Positions 38,514 through 46,127 of a stretch of 64,000 nucleotides of DNA are shown in pieces; positions within the stretch are counted from its first letter, which is position 1; each line of letters starts with the position of its first letter. Both the position numbers and the translations under genes were made by a program. The DNA is from Ideonella benzenivorans. Its GTDB lineage: Bacteria > Pseudomonadota > Gammaproteobacteria > Burkholderiales > Burkholderiaceae_C. Location: contig NZ_JAGWCB010000001.1 of assembly GCF_020387415.1 (NCBI RefSeq), positions 1 through 64,000 of the forward strand. The letters are read 5' to 3'. The notes below the pieces were generated by a model that was given only the letters and a program-made list of their open reading frames with translations, made no database searches and had not been told where the DNA came from.

Positions 38514-39749
38514 ATGCGGTCGGTCATCTGGTTGGTTCTCCTGTTCGTGGTGGCCGTGGTGGCCGCCAGTGTGCTGGGCCAGAACAATGCGCTGGTCTCG
38601 CTGTTCTATGGCCATTGGCGGCTGGACATGTCGCTCAACCTGTTCCTGCTGTCGCTGGTGGGGGTGGGCATCGTCTTGTTTGCCGGCTTGCAGGCCGCAC
38701 ACGCGCTGCTGAGCCTGCCGACCCGGGCCAGGGAATGGCGCGACCTCAAACGAGAACGTGCCGCGCAGGACCTGCTGCGCGAGGGGTTCGCCGAATTCAT
38801 GGCCGCCCGCTATGCGCGGGCCCAGCGGGCGGTTCAGAAGGCGCTGGCCTTGCAGGCCGAGTCGGAAGCTCTGGCGCAAGACCGCAACTTCGCGGTGCAG
38901 GCCCATCTGATCGCCGCCTCTGCCCTGCATCGGTTGCAGGACCGCATTGGTCGCGAGGAGCAGCTGGCACTGGCCCAGGCCTGTGGTGGCAGCGGCAGCG
39001 CCTTCGAAGGGATCCAACTGCTGTCGGCCCAGTTGGCGATGGAAGACCGCGATGCCGGTCGCTGCATGGCCTTGCTGGCAGAACTGCCCCCCGGTGTGGC
39101 ACGACGCACCCATGCCCTGCGGCTGCGGCTGCAGGCCGCACAGCAGCTGCGGCGGCCGATGGAGGCCTTGCAGACGGCCCGTCTGCTGGCCAAGCACCAG
39201 GGGTTCTCGGCGGGGGCGGCCCAGTCGCTGCTCCGTTCACTGGCCTTCGAGGCCTTGGATCAGACCTTCGATGAAGGACAGCTGCAGAAGGTCTGGCAGG
39301 CACTCGACGACGGCGATCGACGGGATGCCTGGGTGCTGGCGCGCGCCGCACGGCGGGCGGCGACGCTGGGGCAGGCAGAACAGGGCTTGTCCTGGCTCTG
39401 GCCGGCCTGGGAACATCTGCAGCGGACCGATGCCGAGGCCCGCGAGCAACTGGCCCTGGGGTTGGTGGCCTGTGTCGAGGCCGTGGACAACCGGTGGTTG
39501 CCCGTGCTGGAAGAGGCGCTGAACCGTTTCGGCCGGGAGCCGGCCGTGGCGGCCGCCGCTGGTCTGGCCTTCGCCCAACGCCAGCTCTGGGGGCGGGCCA
39601 GGCGTCTGCTGGAGCAGACGGCCAGTGCCGAAGGCCTGCCCAGCCGCGTGCGACGCCAAGCCCTGCGCATGCTGGCCCGGATCGCGCGCCAGGAAGATGA
39701 CGAGGTGCAAGCCTGTCATTTCGATCAGCGCGCCGCGTTGCTGGATTAA
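38514..39749 (+). CDS. hemY: HemY-like protein
   Basis: Protein of 411 residues. Two N-terminal membrane helices (residues about 4-22 and 40-62) are followed by TPR-like helices, the HemY_N plus TPR architecture. FAEFMAARYARAQRAVQKAL and the C-terminal GLAFAQRQLWGRARRLLEQ are typical. It closes the hemCDXY operon, starting 15 bases after hemX. In proteobacteria this HemY is not the protoporphyrinogen oxidase of Bacillus; its role in the heme pathway is poorly defined. Confidence 0.9.
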   Translation: MRSVIWLVLLFVVAVVAASVLGQNNALVSLFYGHWRLDMSLNLFLLSLVGVGIVLFAGLQAAHALLSLPTRAREWRDLKRERAAQDLLREGFAEFMAARYARAQRAVQKALALQAESEALAQDRNFAVQAHLIAASALHRLQDRIGREEQLALAQACGGSGSAFEGIQLLSAQLAMEDRDAGRCMALLAELPPGVARRTHALRLRLQAAQQLRRPMEALQTARLLAKHQGFSAGAAQSLLRSLAFEALDQTFDEGQLQKVWQALDDGDRRDAWVLARAARRAATLGQAEQGLSWLWPAWEHLQRTDAEAREQLALGLVACVEAVDNRWLPVLEEALNRFGREPAVAAAAGLAFAQRQLWGRARRLLEQTASAEGLPSRVRRQALRMLARIARQEDDEVQACHFDQRAALLD

Positions 39750-39787
39750 GGGGCTGCGTGGCGCTGCACGGGTGTTGGCGGAGACGC

Positions 39788-39817
39788 TTGCATTCCAAAG
39801 ATTGGCAGTGCTAGAAT
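39788..39817 (+). promoter_or_regulatory. Promoter of the tRNA-Arg pair
   Basis: TTGCAT (39788-39793), an 18-base spacer and TAGAAT (39812-39817) lie 22 bases upstream of the first tRNA. Confidence 0.55.
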
Positions 39818-39839
39818 GTCAGCTTCAGCGAAAAGTTAA

Positions 39840-39916
39840 GCGGCTGTAGCTCAGTTGGATAGAGTACTTGGCTACGAACCAAGGGGTCGTGGGTTCGAAT
39901 CCTGCCAGCCGCACCA
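39840..39916 (+). tRNA. tRNA-Arg(ACG), first copy
   Basis: A 77-base cloverleaf with CCA encoded. The acceptor stem GCGGCTG pairs with CAGCCGC; the anticodon loop CTACGAA is closed by CTTGG/CCAAG and carries anticodon ACG; the T-arm contains GGTTCGAAT. It reads CGN arginine codons, with A34 presumably converted to inosine. Confidence 0.98.
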
Positions 39917-39941
39917 AGCTTCGATATACTGCTGAATTCCG

Positions 39942-40018
39942 GCGGCTGTAGCTCAGTTGGATAGAGTACTTGGCTACGAACCAAGGGGTCGTGGGTTCGA
40001 ATCCTGCCAGCCGCACCA
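39942..40018 (+). tRNA. tRNA-Arg(ACG), second copy
   Basis: It is identical along its whole length to the first copy 102 bases upstream, with a 25-base spacer, so this is a tandem duplication. It is followed at once by a terminator. Transcription from the promoter at 39788 should yield both. Confidence 0.98.
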
Positions 40019-40028
40019 GAAATGAAAA

Positions 40029-40059
40029 GCCAGCACGTTTAATACGTGCTGGCTTTTTT
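40029..40059 (+). terminator. Rho-independent terminator after the tRNA pair
   Basis: GCCAGCACG (40029-40037), loop TTTAATA, then CGTGCTGGC (40045-40053) and six T residues. It is preceded by four A residues and could work in both directions. Confidence 0.9.
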
Positions 40060-40434
40060 CATTTCCGGCGGGTCCTTCGCCAACGCGGGAGCGTTGCGGA
40101 GGCAGGAAAAACCTGCATTTGGCAGCCGAGTCAAGGCCTGAACATGCCCTTTGTTCATGAGGGTTGCCATGCAAGTTCGGGATTGTGCTGAGAGCGGGCG
40201 GGCGAGACAGTTCGCACACCGGGATGCCAAGCCGCTCTGTGCGGCGCGTTCCGGCTTCGGGTCTGCGGACCACCTTCTCAATCGATCCCGCGCAGCGGGA
40301 CCTTCGGAGCCGTTGTCATGGGCAAGCACCACGCCGTCAGGCACGCCAGCGGGTGTCTCGACATCCCCGTCTTGGGGTGTGTCCGCTTCGGCATCGCCAG
40401 TCTCTGAGGCCTCTTCTTCCTCCACGCAGTCCCG
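40060..40434. other. Leader region of the sulfotransferase/synthase cluster
   Basis: No convincing gene in these 375 bases. They contain the inverted repeat TGAACA-N7-TGTTCA at 40139-40157 and probably the promoter of the co-directional block that follows. No clear -35/-10 pair could be assigned. Confidence 0.5.
40139..40157. promoter_or_regulatory. Inverted repeat TGAACA-N7-TGTTCA
   Basis: Perfect 6-base arms separated by TGCCCTT, at a position suited to an operator for the sulfotransferase gene at 40435. The binding regulator is unknown. Confidence 0.35.
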
Positions 40435-41343
40435 ATGGCCGCACCGCTGTTCCTTCTGGCCCCTCCGAGGTCCTACACATCGCTGATGAACGCGATGATC
40501 GGCCAGCACCCGCAGACCTTCGGTCTGCCCGAGCTGTGCCTGTTCAATGTGGAGCATCTGATCGAGCTGTGGGTTCGCCGCAGCGATGAGATCGAGAACT
40601 TCTCCAAGACCCGCCAAGGCCTGTTGCGCGCGGTGGCTGAGATCTATGGGGGAGAGCAAACCACCGCCACAGTGCAGATGGCCAACCACTGGTGTGCGGC
40701 GCGGCAGCACCGCAGCACCGCCGAGATCTACCAGGAGCTGGTGGCGGACATCCACCCGCTGATCGCAGTCGAGAAGAGCCCGTCCTACACCATCTCGATC
40801 AAGCGGATGCAGGCCATGTACCGGGCCTTTCCGGATGCACGCTTCCTGCACCTGACACGCCATCCGGTGGCCACCTGCAAGTCCATCATGGCCATGAACG
40901 ATGGTGCGTTCGCGCTCTACGTGAACTCGATCGACTTCCTGGAGGACCGGGCCTTTGTCGATCCTCAGTTCGCCTGGCACGACCTGAACGCCAACATCCT
41001 CAATTTCCTGGATCAGGTACCCCCGGCGCAGCAGATGCGGGTGCGCGGGGAGGACATCATGCACGACCCGACCCACTTCCTCGGGGATGTGTGCCGCTGG
41101 CTGGGCATCCGGGACGATGCCGAGGCCATCGACGCCATGATGCATCCGGAGCGCTCGCCGTTTGCCTGCTTCGGGCCGATCACGGCGCTGTTTGGCAACG
41201 ACCCCAATTTCCTGCGCGGACCGGCATTCCGGCCTCACAAGGTCAAGGTGCCTCCGCTGGACAAGCCTTTGGCCTGGCGCCCCGATGGCAAGGGCCTGCA
41301 TCCCAAGGTGCTGGAACTGGCCGCCGAGCTGGGCTACCACTGA
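40435..41343 (+). CDS. Sulfotransferase family protein
   Basis: Protein of 302 residues. The 5'-phosphosulfate loop is LLAPPRSYTSLMNAMIGQ, with PPRS kept but Tyr where Gly is usual (PPRSGS). The 3'-phosphate site is LTRHPVATCKSIMAM. VEKSPSYTISIKRMQ and the C-terminal LELAAELGY match the class seen in the ACP-sulfotransferase protein at 31140 ([24 protein letters not shown]). It would transfer sulfate from PAPS to a hydroxyl, here presumably on a lipid or polyketide. It has no carrier domain of its own. It is first in the co-directional cluster. Confidence 0.82.
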   Translation: MAAPLFLLAPPRSYTSLMNAMIGQHPQTFGLPELCLFNVEHLIELWVRRSDEIENFSKTRQGLLRAVAEIYGGEQTTATVQMANHWCAARQHRSTAEIYQELVADIHPLIAVEKSPSYTISIKRMQAMYRAFPDARFLHLTRHPVATCKSIMAMNDGAFALYVNSIDFLEDRAFVDPQFAWHDLNANILNFLDQVPPAQQMRVRGEDIMHDPTHFLGDVCRWLGIRDDAEAIDAMMHPERSPFACFGPITALFGNDPNFLRGPAFRPHKVKVPPLDKPLAWRPDGKGLHPKVLELAAELGYH

Positions 41344-41378
41344 ACGCCCGGACCAGGTATCGAACGAGAACACCCCGC

Positions 41379-41807
41379 ATGACCGACCACCCAGAGCGCA
41401 AGCCCGGCAACCGGCCACGGATCGGCCCGATCGACGGCGATCCCGTGACCAGCCACCCCGACCTCGGCAAGCTGTCGCCCCAGCAGCGGGCGCTTCGCCT
41501 GGCTGTGATCCAGGAGTTCAAGGCCAAGAAGGTCAAGAAGTACGTCGAGAAGCAGGTCCAGTACATCAATGCCAACACCCGCATCGCGGAGGGCATCAAG
41601 TTCCTGTTCGACGAGGAGGGCCGCCCGCCGCCGAACATGCCGATGGAGGACATCGTCGCCGAGCGGCGCCACATCGAGTACGAGATCCGTTGGTTCGAGG
41701 CCATCCTCGACGAACTGCGCAACCGCCTGGTGCGGGTCAAGGAAATCGAGGAGCACGCGCTGGATCTGCTGGCCGAGCGCTTCGCACGGGAGCACAAGGA
41801 CGAATGA
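41379..41807 (+). CDS. Uncharacterised coiled-coil protein
   Basis: Protein of 142 residues from ATG 41379. Not recognised. The first 30 residues are Pro/Gly-rich and polar; the rest is highly charged helix (IQEFKAKKVKKYVEKQVQYI and a long EIRWFEAILDELRNRL-type C-terminal helix with Glu/Lys/Arg), likely coiled coil. No signal or membrane segment is seen. It is the second gene of the cluster and overlaps the outer-membrane efflux gene by 4 bases (ATGA), so it may act with the exporter. Confidence 0.6.
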   Translation: MTDHPERKPGNRPRIGPIDGDPVTSHPDLGKLSPQQRALRLAVIQEFKAKKVKKYVEKQVQYINANTRIAEGIKFLFDEEGRPPPNMPMEDIVAERRHIEYEIRWFEAILDELRNRLVRVKEIEEHALDLLAERFAREHKDE

Positions 41808-43297
41808 CGTACCCACTTTCCCTGCGCGCCCGGAGCCTGCCTCCCATGCGCCTGTCACTGGCCGCCTTGATGGCGGCGACGCTGGTTGGCTGTGCCATGG
41901 GACCGGACTACCAGCGCCCTGAGATGCCCACGCCGGGGGTTTGGCGGACGCCCGAGCCGGATGCCGCTGCGATGGCCGACATGGCCAACCTGGCGTGGTG
42001 GAAGTCCTTTGGCGATTCGCGTCTGGACGCACTGGTCCAGCAGGCGCTGGAGAACAACCGGGACATCCGCATCGCCGTGGGGCGGGTCCGGGAATACGCG
42101 GCCCGGGCCGATCTGGCCAAGGCGCAGGCGCTGCCGGAGGTCACGGCGCGCGGATCTTCCACGCGTGACAAGCTGAGCGAGGAGCGGCAGGTGCCCCTGG
42201 CCAGCCGCACCCCGGTGAACAGCGCCGCCTACGAGATCCAGGCCCAGGTGAGCTGGGAGCTGGACCTGTGGGGCCGGGTCCGCCGGACCAACGAGGCCTA
42301 CATCGCCGATCTGATGGCCACCGACGAGGACCGCCGGGCCATCACGCTGACCGTGGTTTCGAATGTGGTCAGCACCTATGTGCAGTTGCTGGCGCTCGAC
42401 CGGGAACTGGCGCTGCTCCAGAAGGACGTGGCCAACCGCCAGGAGGTGGCTCGCCTGGCCGAGGTTCGCCAGACGGGCGGCGCCGGCACCCTGCTGCAAG
42501 TGATGCAGGCACGCGCCGCCGCCGAGGAAGCGGCCGCGGCCATCCCTGCCAAGGAGCGTGAGATCGCCGCCGCCGAGAACGCCTTGTCCATTCTGCTGGG
42601 CAGCAACCCGTCGGCCGTGGGGCGTGGGCGCAGTCTGGCTCAACTGACGCCGCCCCCGGTCCCGCAGGGCTTGCCGGCGTCGGTGCTGGAGCAGCGGCCG
42701 GACGTCCGGATGGCCGAACAGAATCTGCGGGCAGCCAATGCCCGCATCGGCGTGGCCAAGGCCGAGTTCTTTCCCACGATCTCGCTGACGGGCCTGTTCG
42801 GCTATGCCAGCACCGACTTGTCGCGCTTCATCACCGAGAAGGCCTTGTTCGGCAGCGTGGGCAGCCAGCTGGTCTTCAAGGTCTTCGATGGCGGGCGCAA
42901 CGACGCCTCGGTGCGTGCGGCCGAGGCGGTGCAGGTCCTGCATGTGGAGGCTTACCGACGTGCCGTGCAGAACGCGCTGATGGAGACCGAAGACGCGCTG
43001 GTCTACCACCAGAAGACGATGGAACGGGAACAGGCTCTGGGCCGGCAGATGAAGGCGGTGGCTTCGCTGGCCGAGCTGGCACGCAAGCGCTACCAGGGCG
43101 GGCAGGGCACCCTGTTCGAGGTGCTGGACGCCGAGCGTCAGTTGACCGCGGCCGAGCGCCTGAAGCTGGACGCACAGCGGGATGAGCATCTGTCGCTGGT
43201 GCTGATCTACAAGGCTCTGGGAGGCGGCTGGAAGGTCGCTGCCCCCGATGTGCTGGACAGCGTGGCCACGAGCCCGGCTTCGAGCCCGATGAATTAA
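41804..43297 (+). CDS. NodT-type outer-membrane efflux lipoprotein
   Basis: Protein of 497 residues from ATG 41804 (ATG 41846 also possible). The leader RLSLAALMAATLVGCAMGPDYQ has a lipobox (LVGC) and the GPDY(Q/R)RP start typical of NodT/OprM-family channels. Two OEP repeats follow, marked by SWELDLWGRVRR and LEQRPDVRMAEQNLRAANARIG, with long coiled-coil segments for the periplasmic tunnel. It would form the outer-membrane duct of a tripartite exporter with the downstream HlyD-containing protein. No RND, ABC or MFS pump gene lies next to it. Confidence 0.9.
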   Translation: MTYPLSLRARSLPPMRLSLAALMAATLVGCAMGPDYQRPEMPTPGVWRTPEPDAAAMADMANLAWWKSFGDSRLDALVQQALENNRDIRIAVGRVREYAARADLAKAQALPEVTARGSSTRDKLSEERQVPLASRTPVNSAAYEIQAQVSWELDLWGRVRRTNEAYIADLMATDEDRRAITLTVVSNVVSTYVQLLALDRELALLQKDVANRQEVARLAEVRQTGGAGTLLQVMQARAAAEEAAAAIPAKEREIAAAENALSILLGSNPSAVGRGRSLAQLTPPPVPQGLPASVLEQRPDVRMAEQNLRAANARIGVAKAEFFPTISLTGLFGYASTDLSRFITEKALFGSVGSQLVFKVFDGGRNDASVRAAEAVQVLHVEAYRRAVQNALMETEDALVYHQKTMEREQALGRQMKAVASLAELARKRYQGGQGTLFEVLDAERQLTAAERLKLDAQRDEHLSLVLIYKALGGGWKVAAPDVLDSVATSPASSPMN

Positions 43298-43315
43298 ACG
43301 CAGAAAGACCTGGTC

Positions 43316-45784
43316 ATGACCGAGCAAACCAAGAAGGTGGCCTTGCCCGCCTATTTGCCCAAGCGCCTGGAAGCCTTCAAGATCACCAAGGACGGCCAGC
43401 CCAGCTATCTGCTGCGCGACAAGCTGCTCAACAAGGTTCACGACATGGAGCCATGGCAGTTCTTCCTGCTGGAGGTGCTGCCGGGCTGTGAGAACTATCC
43501 CAAGCTCCAGTCGGTGTTCGAGGACCGGTTCGGTCGTCCGATCTCGCAGAAGGAGATCGAGCTGTTCTTCGCCAGCCTGGGGGATCGCCAACTGCTGGAC
43601 ATGGAGGGGAACACCCACGCGCTGCTGGCTCCGTTCCGGGACAAGGGCTACGAGGTGAAGGACGGCCAGGCCGTTCGCAAGGCCCATGTGGCGCAGGTCG
43701 AGGCGGCGGCGGTGACGGCCGCGCCGGCGGAGGGGACACCGGTGCCGGCTCCGACGCCGGCCAAGCCGGCAGCAGGGCCCGAAGGCGATCTGCCGGCGGG
43801 GATGAACGACGCGGTGGGCTTCGATCCACGGGCCACCCGCTGGATGCTGAAGCTGTTCGACCCCCGTCCCGCCCTGAAGCTGCTGGGGCCAGTGGTCGCG
43901 CCACTGCGCTACGTCGTCTACGTGCTGCCGCTGCTGCTGGTCGCGGCGCTGATGCTGTGCTTCGAGTACAGCCGGCTGATCGTCGAGGACATGGAGCGGC
44001 TGCACAGCCTCACCAGCCTGCTGGAGCATGTGATCTTCAGCATGTTCACGGTCAACCTGCTGGTGACCTTGACCACGGCGTTCATCGCCCACGCCTTCCG
44101 GGCCACGGTCAGCGCCATCGGGGTCTCGGTGTTCATGGGCTTCCTGCCCCGCTTCGTGGCCAAGGTGAGCCATGTCGAGCAGCTGTCCCGCCGGGAGCGG
44201 ATGTGGCTGCAGGGCGGCCCCTTGCTGGTCCGGCTGGCACTGTTCAGCCTCGGGGTGCTGATCTGGTACAACACCCGCGACGGGGGCAGCCTGGCGCCCA
44301 AGATCGGGATGGCGCTGTTCTTCATTGCCGGCCTCGACCTGCTGTTCGTTTCCGGCAATCCGCTGGTCAAGGGCTGTGGCTACCACCTGCTGTCGGCCTT
44401 TGCCAACGAGCCGCATCTGCGGGGCAAGGCCTACAAGACGCTGCTCAACCGCCTGAACGGCCGCGGCTACAAGGACGCCGACGGCGGGTTGCTGTCCACC
44501 TACGCGTTGCTGACCACGCTGTATGCCTTCGTGCTGATCATCGTGGCCTGTCTGATGGTGGGGGCCTATCTCCAGTCCGTGATGCTGGGCGGCACGGCCA
44601 TCGTGCTGGCCCTGATCATGGGCTTCTACCTGATCAAGCGTTCCATCAAGCGTCTGGAAATGATCCAGGCCGCTTACGAGCGTTCCGTGCAGTTCGACCG
44701 CTGGCGCAAGCGGACCCTGCCCGATTCGGTGGGCGAGGCCGAGGATGAGCTCAAGCCCAAGAGCGGCTGGTCGCGCTACCTGAAGGTGGCCGGGGCCTTG
44801 ACCGCCTTGCTGGTGCTGGTCATGCCTTATCCCTACGAGAGCGGCGGGCGGTTCAGCACCTATCCCAATCAGCGGCAGGTGATCACCACCGACTTCGGTG
44901 GGGTGGTCCAGTCGGTCAACTTCGATGGCGGGGAGACGGTCAAGAAAGGCACGCTGATAGCGACGCTGGCCACGCCGGATTACCAGGCCCAGGTCAGTGT
45001 CCTTGACGCCAAGGTGGCCGAGCAGCAGGCGGTGGTGGCCGACCTGAAGTCCAAGCCGAAGCCCGAGTATGTGGCGGTGGCCCAGCGTGAGCTGGAGGTG
45101 GCGCAGGAGCATGAGTCCTTCACCAAGGCCCGCGTGCCGCGCATGGAGCAGATGCACAAGGACGGTGTCGTGTCCTACGATGAACTGGATGCCGCCCGCC
45201 GCGAGTACCAGGTCGACGTGACACAGACGGCAGAGAAGCGCGCCGCCCTGACCCTGGCCAAGACTGGACCGACCAAGGATGAGATCGCCGCCGCGGAGGC
45301 CAAGCTCAAGTCCCTGAAGGACGAGCGGGATCTGTATGCCTCCAAGGTGGGCCGGGCTTCCATGGTGATGCCGTTCGATGGCAACCTGCTGACACTGCAC
45401 CTGAAGGATCGCCTCAACAGCTACATCGACAAGGGGCAGGCTTTTGCCACGGTGGAAGACACCTCCAACGTGACCGTGGAGATCCAGGTGCCGGAAACGG
45501 ACATCTCCTATGTGAAGGAAGGGGCTGTCGTGCGGGTGCGGCCGGTGGCTTTCAGCGATCGGATCTACGACGGCAAGGTCACGGTGATCGACCGGAACGT
45601 GACCAGCGAATCCCTGGGGACAGTGGTCAAGGTGATCGCCGTCGTCCCCAATCCTGATGGGGAGCTGCGCACCGGGATGACGGGCTACGCGAAGATCGCG
45701 GGGCTGTCCATGCCGGTCTGGAAGGCGTTCACGCTGGCCGTGCAGCGTTTCGTGACCGTGCAGGTCTGGTCCTGGATTCCCTGA
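43316..45784 (+). CDS. PqqD-like/M50-like membrane/HlyD adaptor fusion protein
   Basis: Protein of 822 residues. Residues about 10-105 look like a PqqD-type winged helix (YLLRDKLLNKVHDMEPWQFFLLEVL); a Pro/Ala linker (125-165) follows. Residues 195-500 hold seven or eight membrane helices that resemble site-2-protease (M50) modules of similar fusions, but the expected HExxH is replaced by AHAFRA (about 257-262), and the second metal motif reads NPLVKGCGY (about 348-356). Residues 505-822 are a HlyD adaptor with lipoyl halves and a coiled coil (575-665). It may act as an inner-membrane pump-adaptor hybrid with the NodT protein. Domain calls in the middle are by pattern, not alignment. Confidence 0.75.
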   Translation: MTEQTKKVALPAYLPKRLEAFKITKDGQPSYLLRDKLLNKVHDMEPWQFFLLEVLPGCENYPKLQSVFEDRFGRPISQKEIELFFASLGDRQLLDMEGNTHALLAPFRDKGYEVKDGQAVRKAHVAQVEAAAVTAAPAEGTPVPAPTPAKPAAGPEGDLPAGMNDAVGFDPRATRWMLKLFDPRPALKLLGPVVAPLRYVVYVLPLLLVAALMLCFEYSRLIVEDMERLHSLTSLLEHVIFSMFTVNLLVTLTTAFIAHAFRATVSAIGVSVFMGFLPRFVAKVSHVEQLSRRERMWLQGGPLLVRLALFSLGVLIWYNTRDGGSLAPKIGMALFFIAGLDLLFVSGNPLVKGCGYHLLSAFANEPHLRGKAYKTLLNRLNGRGYKDADGGLLSTYALLTTLYAFVLIIVACLMVGAYLQSVMLGGTAIVLALIMGFYLIKRSIKRLEMIQAAYERSVQFDRWRKRTLPDSVGEAEDELKPKSGWSRYLKVAGALTALLVLVMPYPYESGGRFSTYPNQRQVITTDFGGVVQSVNFDGGETVKKGTLIATLATPDYQAQVSVLDAKVAEQQAVVADLKSKPKPEYVAVAQRELEVAQEHESFTKARVPRMEQMHKDGVVSYDELDAARREYQVDVTQTAEKRAALTLAKTGPTKDEIAAAEAKLKSLKDERDLYASKVGRASMVMPFDGNLLTLHLKDRLNSYIDKGQAFATVEDTSNVTVEIQVPETDISYVKEGAVVRVRPVAFSDRIYDGKVTVIDRNVTSESLGTVVKVIAVVPNPDGELRTGMTGYAKIAGLSMPVWKAFTLAVQRFVTVQVWSWIP

Positions 45785-46127
45785 GTCCGTGGGGTGTCGG
45801 AGGGGGCTCCAGGCCGATGGGTCTCCTCCTCTGTTTGATGAGAGCCCCCCAAGCTTGAAAGCCGTCCTGTCCCCTCTTCAGGGATGACGGCAAAACCCCG
45901 TCTCGTCCCCACAATCTCACACCGACCCGGCCGATACCCCTGACGGGCGCTGGCGCGTCAGTTAGGGATAGTCGCTAGAAGGGGGGCGGGGGACATTAGC
46001 ACCAGACGCATATCCATCAACGGAATCCGTATCGGAGGTGGAATCCGAGCGGGTCCACTGATGGGCGTTTCTCCTATCCATCCGGCGCGCTTGGCCGACG
46101 CGTCCGGAGGTTAACCGGCCCGAAGAC
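45785..46127. other. Intergenic region before the large synthase gene
   Basis: No gene is visible in 343 bases. It holds a long-loop inverted repeat GGGGGCTC (45802-45809)/GAGCCCCC (45842-45849), a CTGACG/CGTCAG hairpin (45940-45961), and GGAGG at 46106, 17 bases before the synthase ATG, rather far for a ribosome site. The synthases may have their own promoter here. Confidence 0.5.

Noticed and set aside
40039-41418. Minus-strand frame crossing the tRNA terminator and the sulfotransferase
   Set aside because: It covers the terminator and opposes a gene with clear PAPS motifs.
41855-45400. Antisense open frame of 1181 codons opposite the exporter genes
   Set aside because: Shadow frame of the NodT and fusion genes; no domain.
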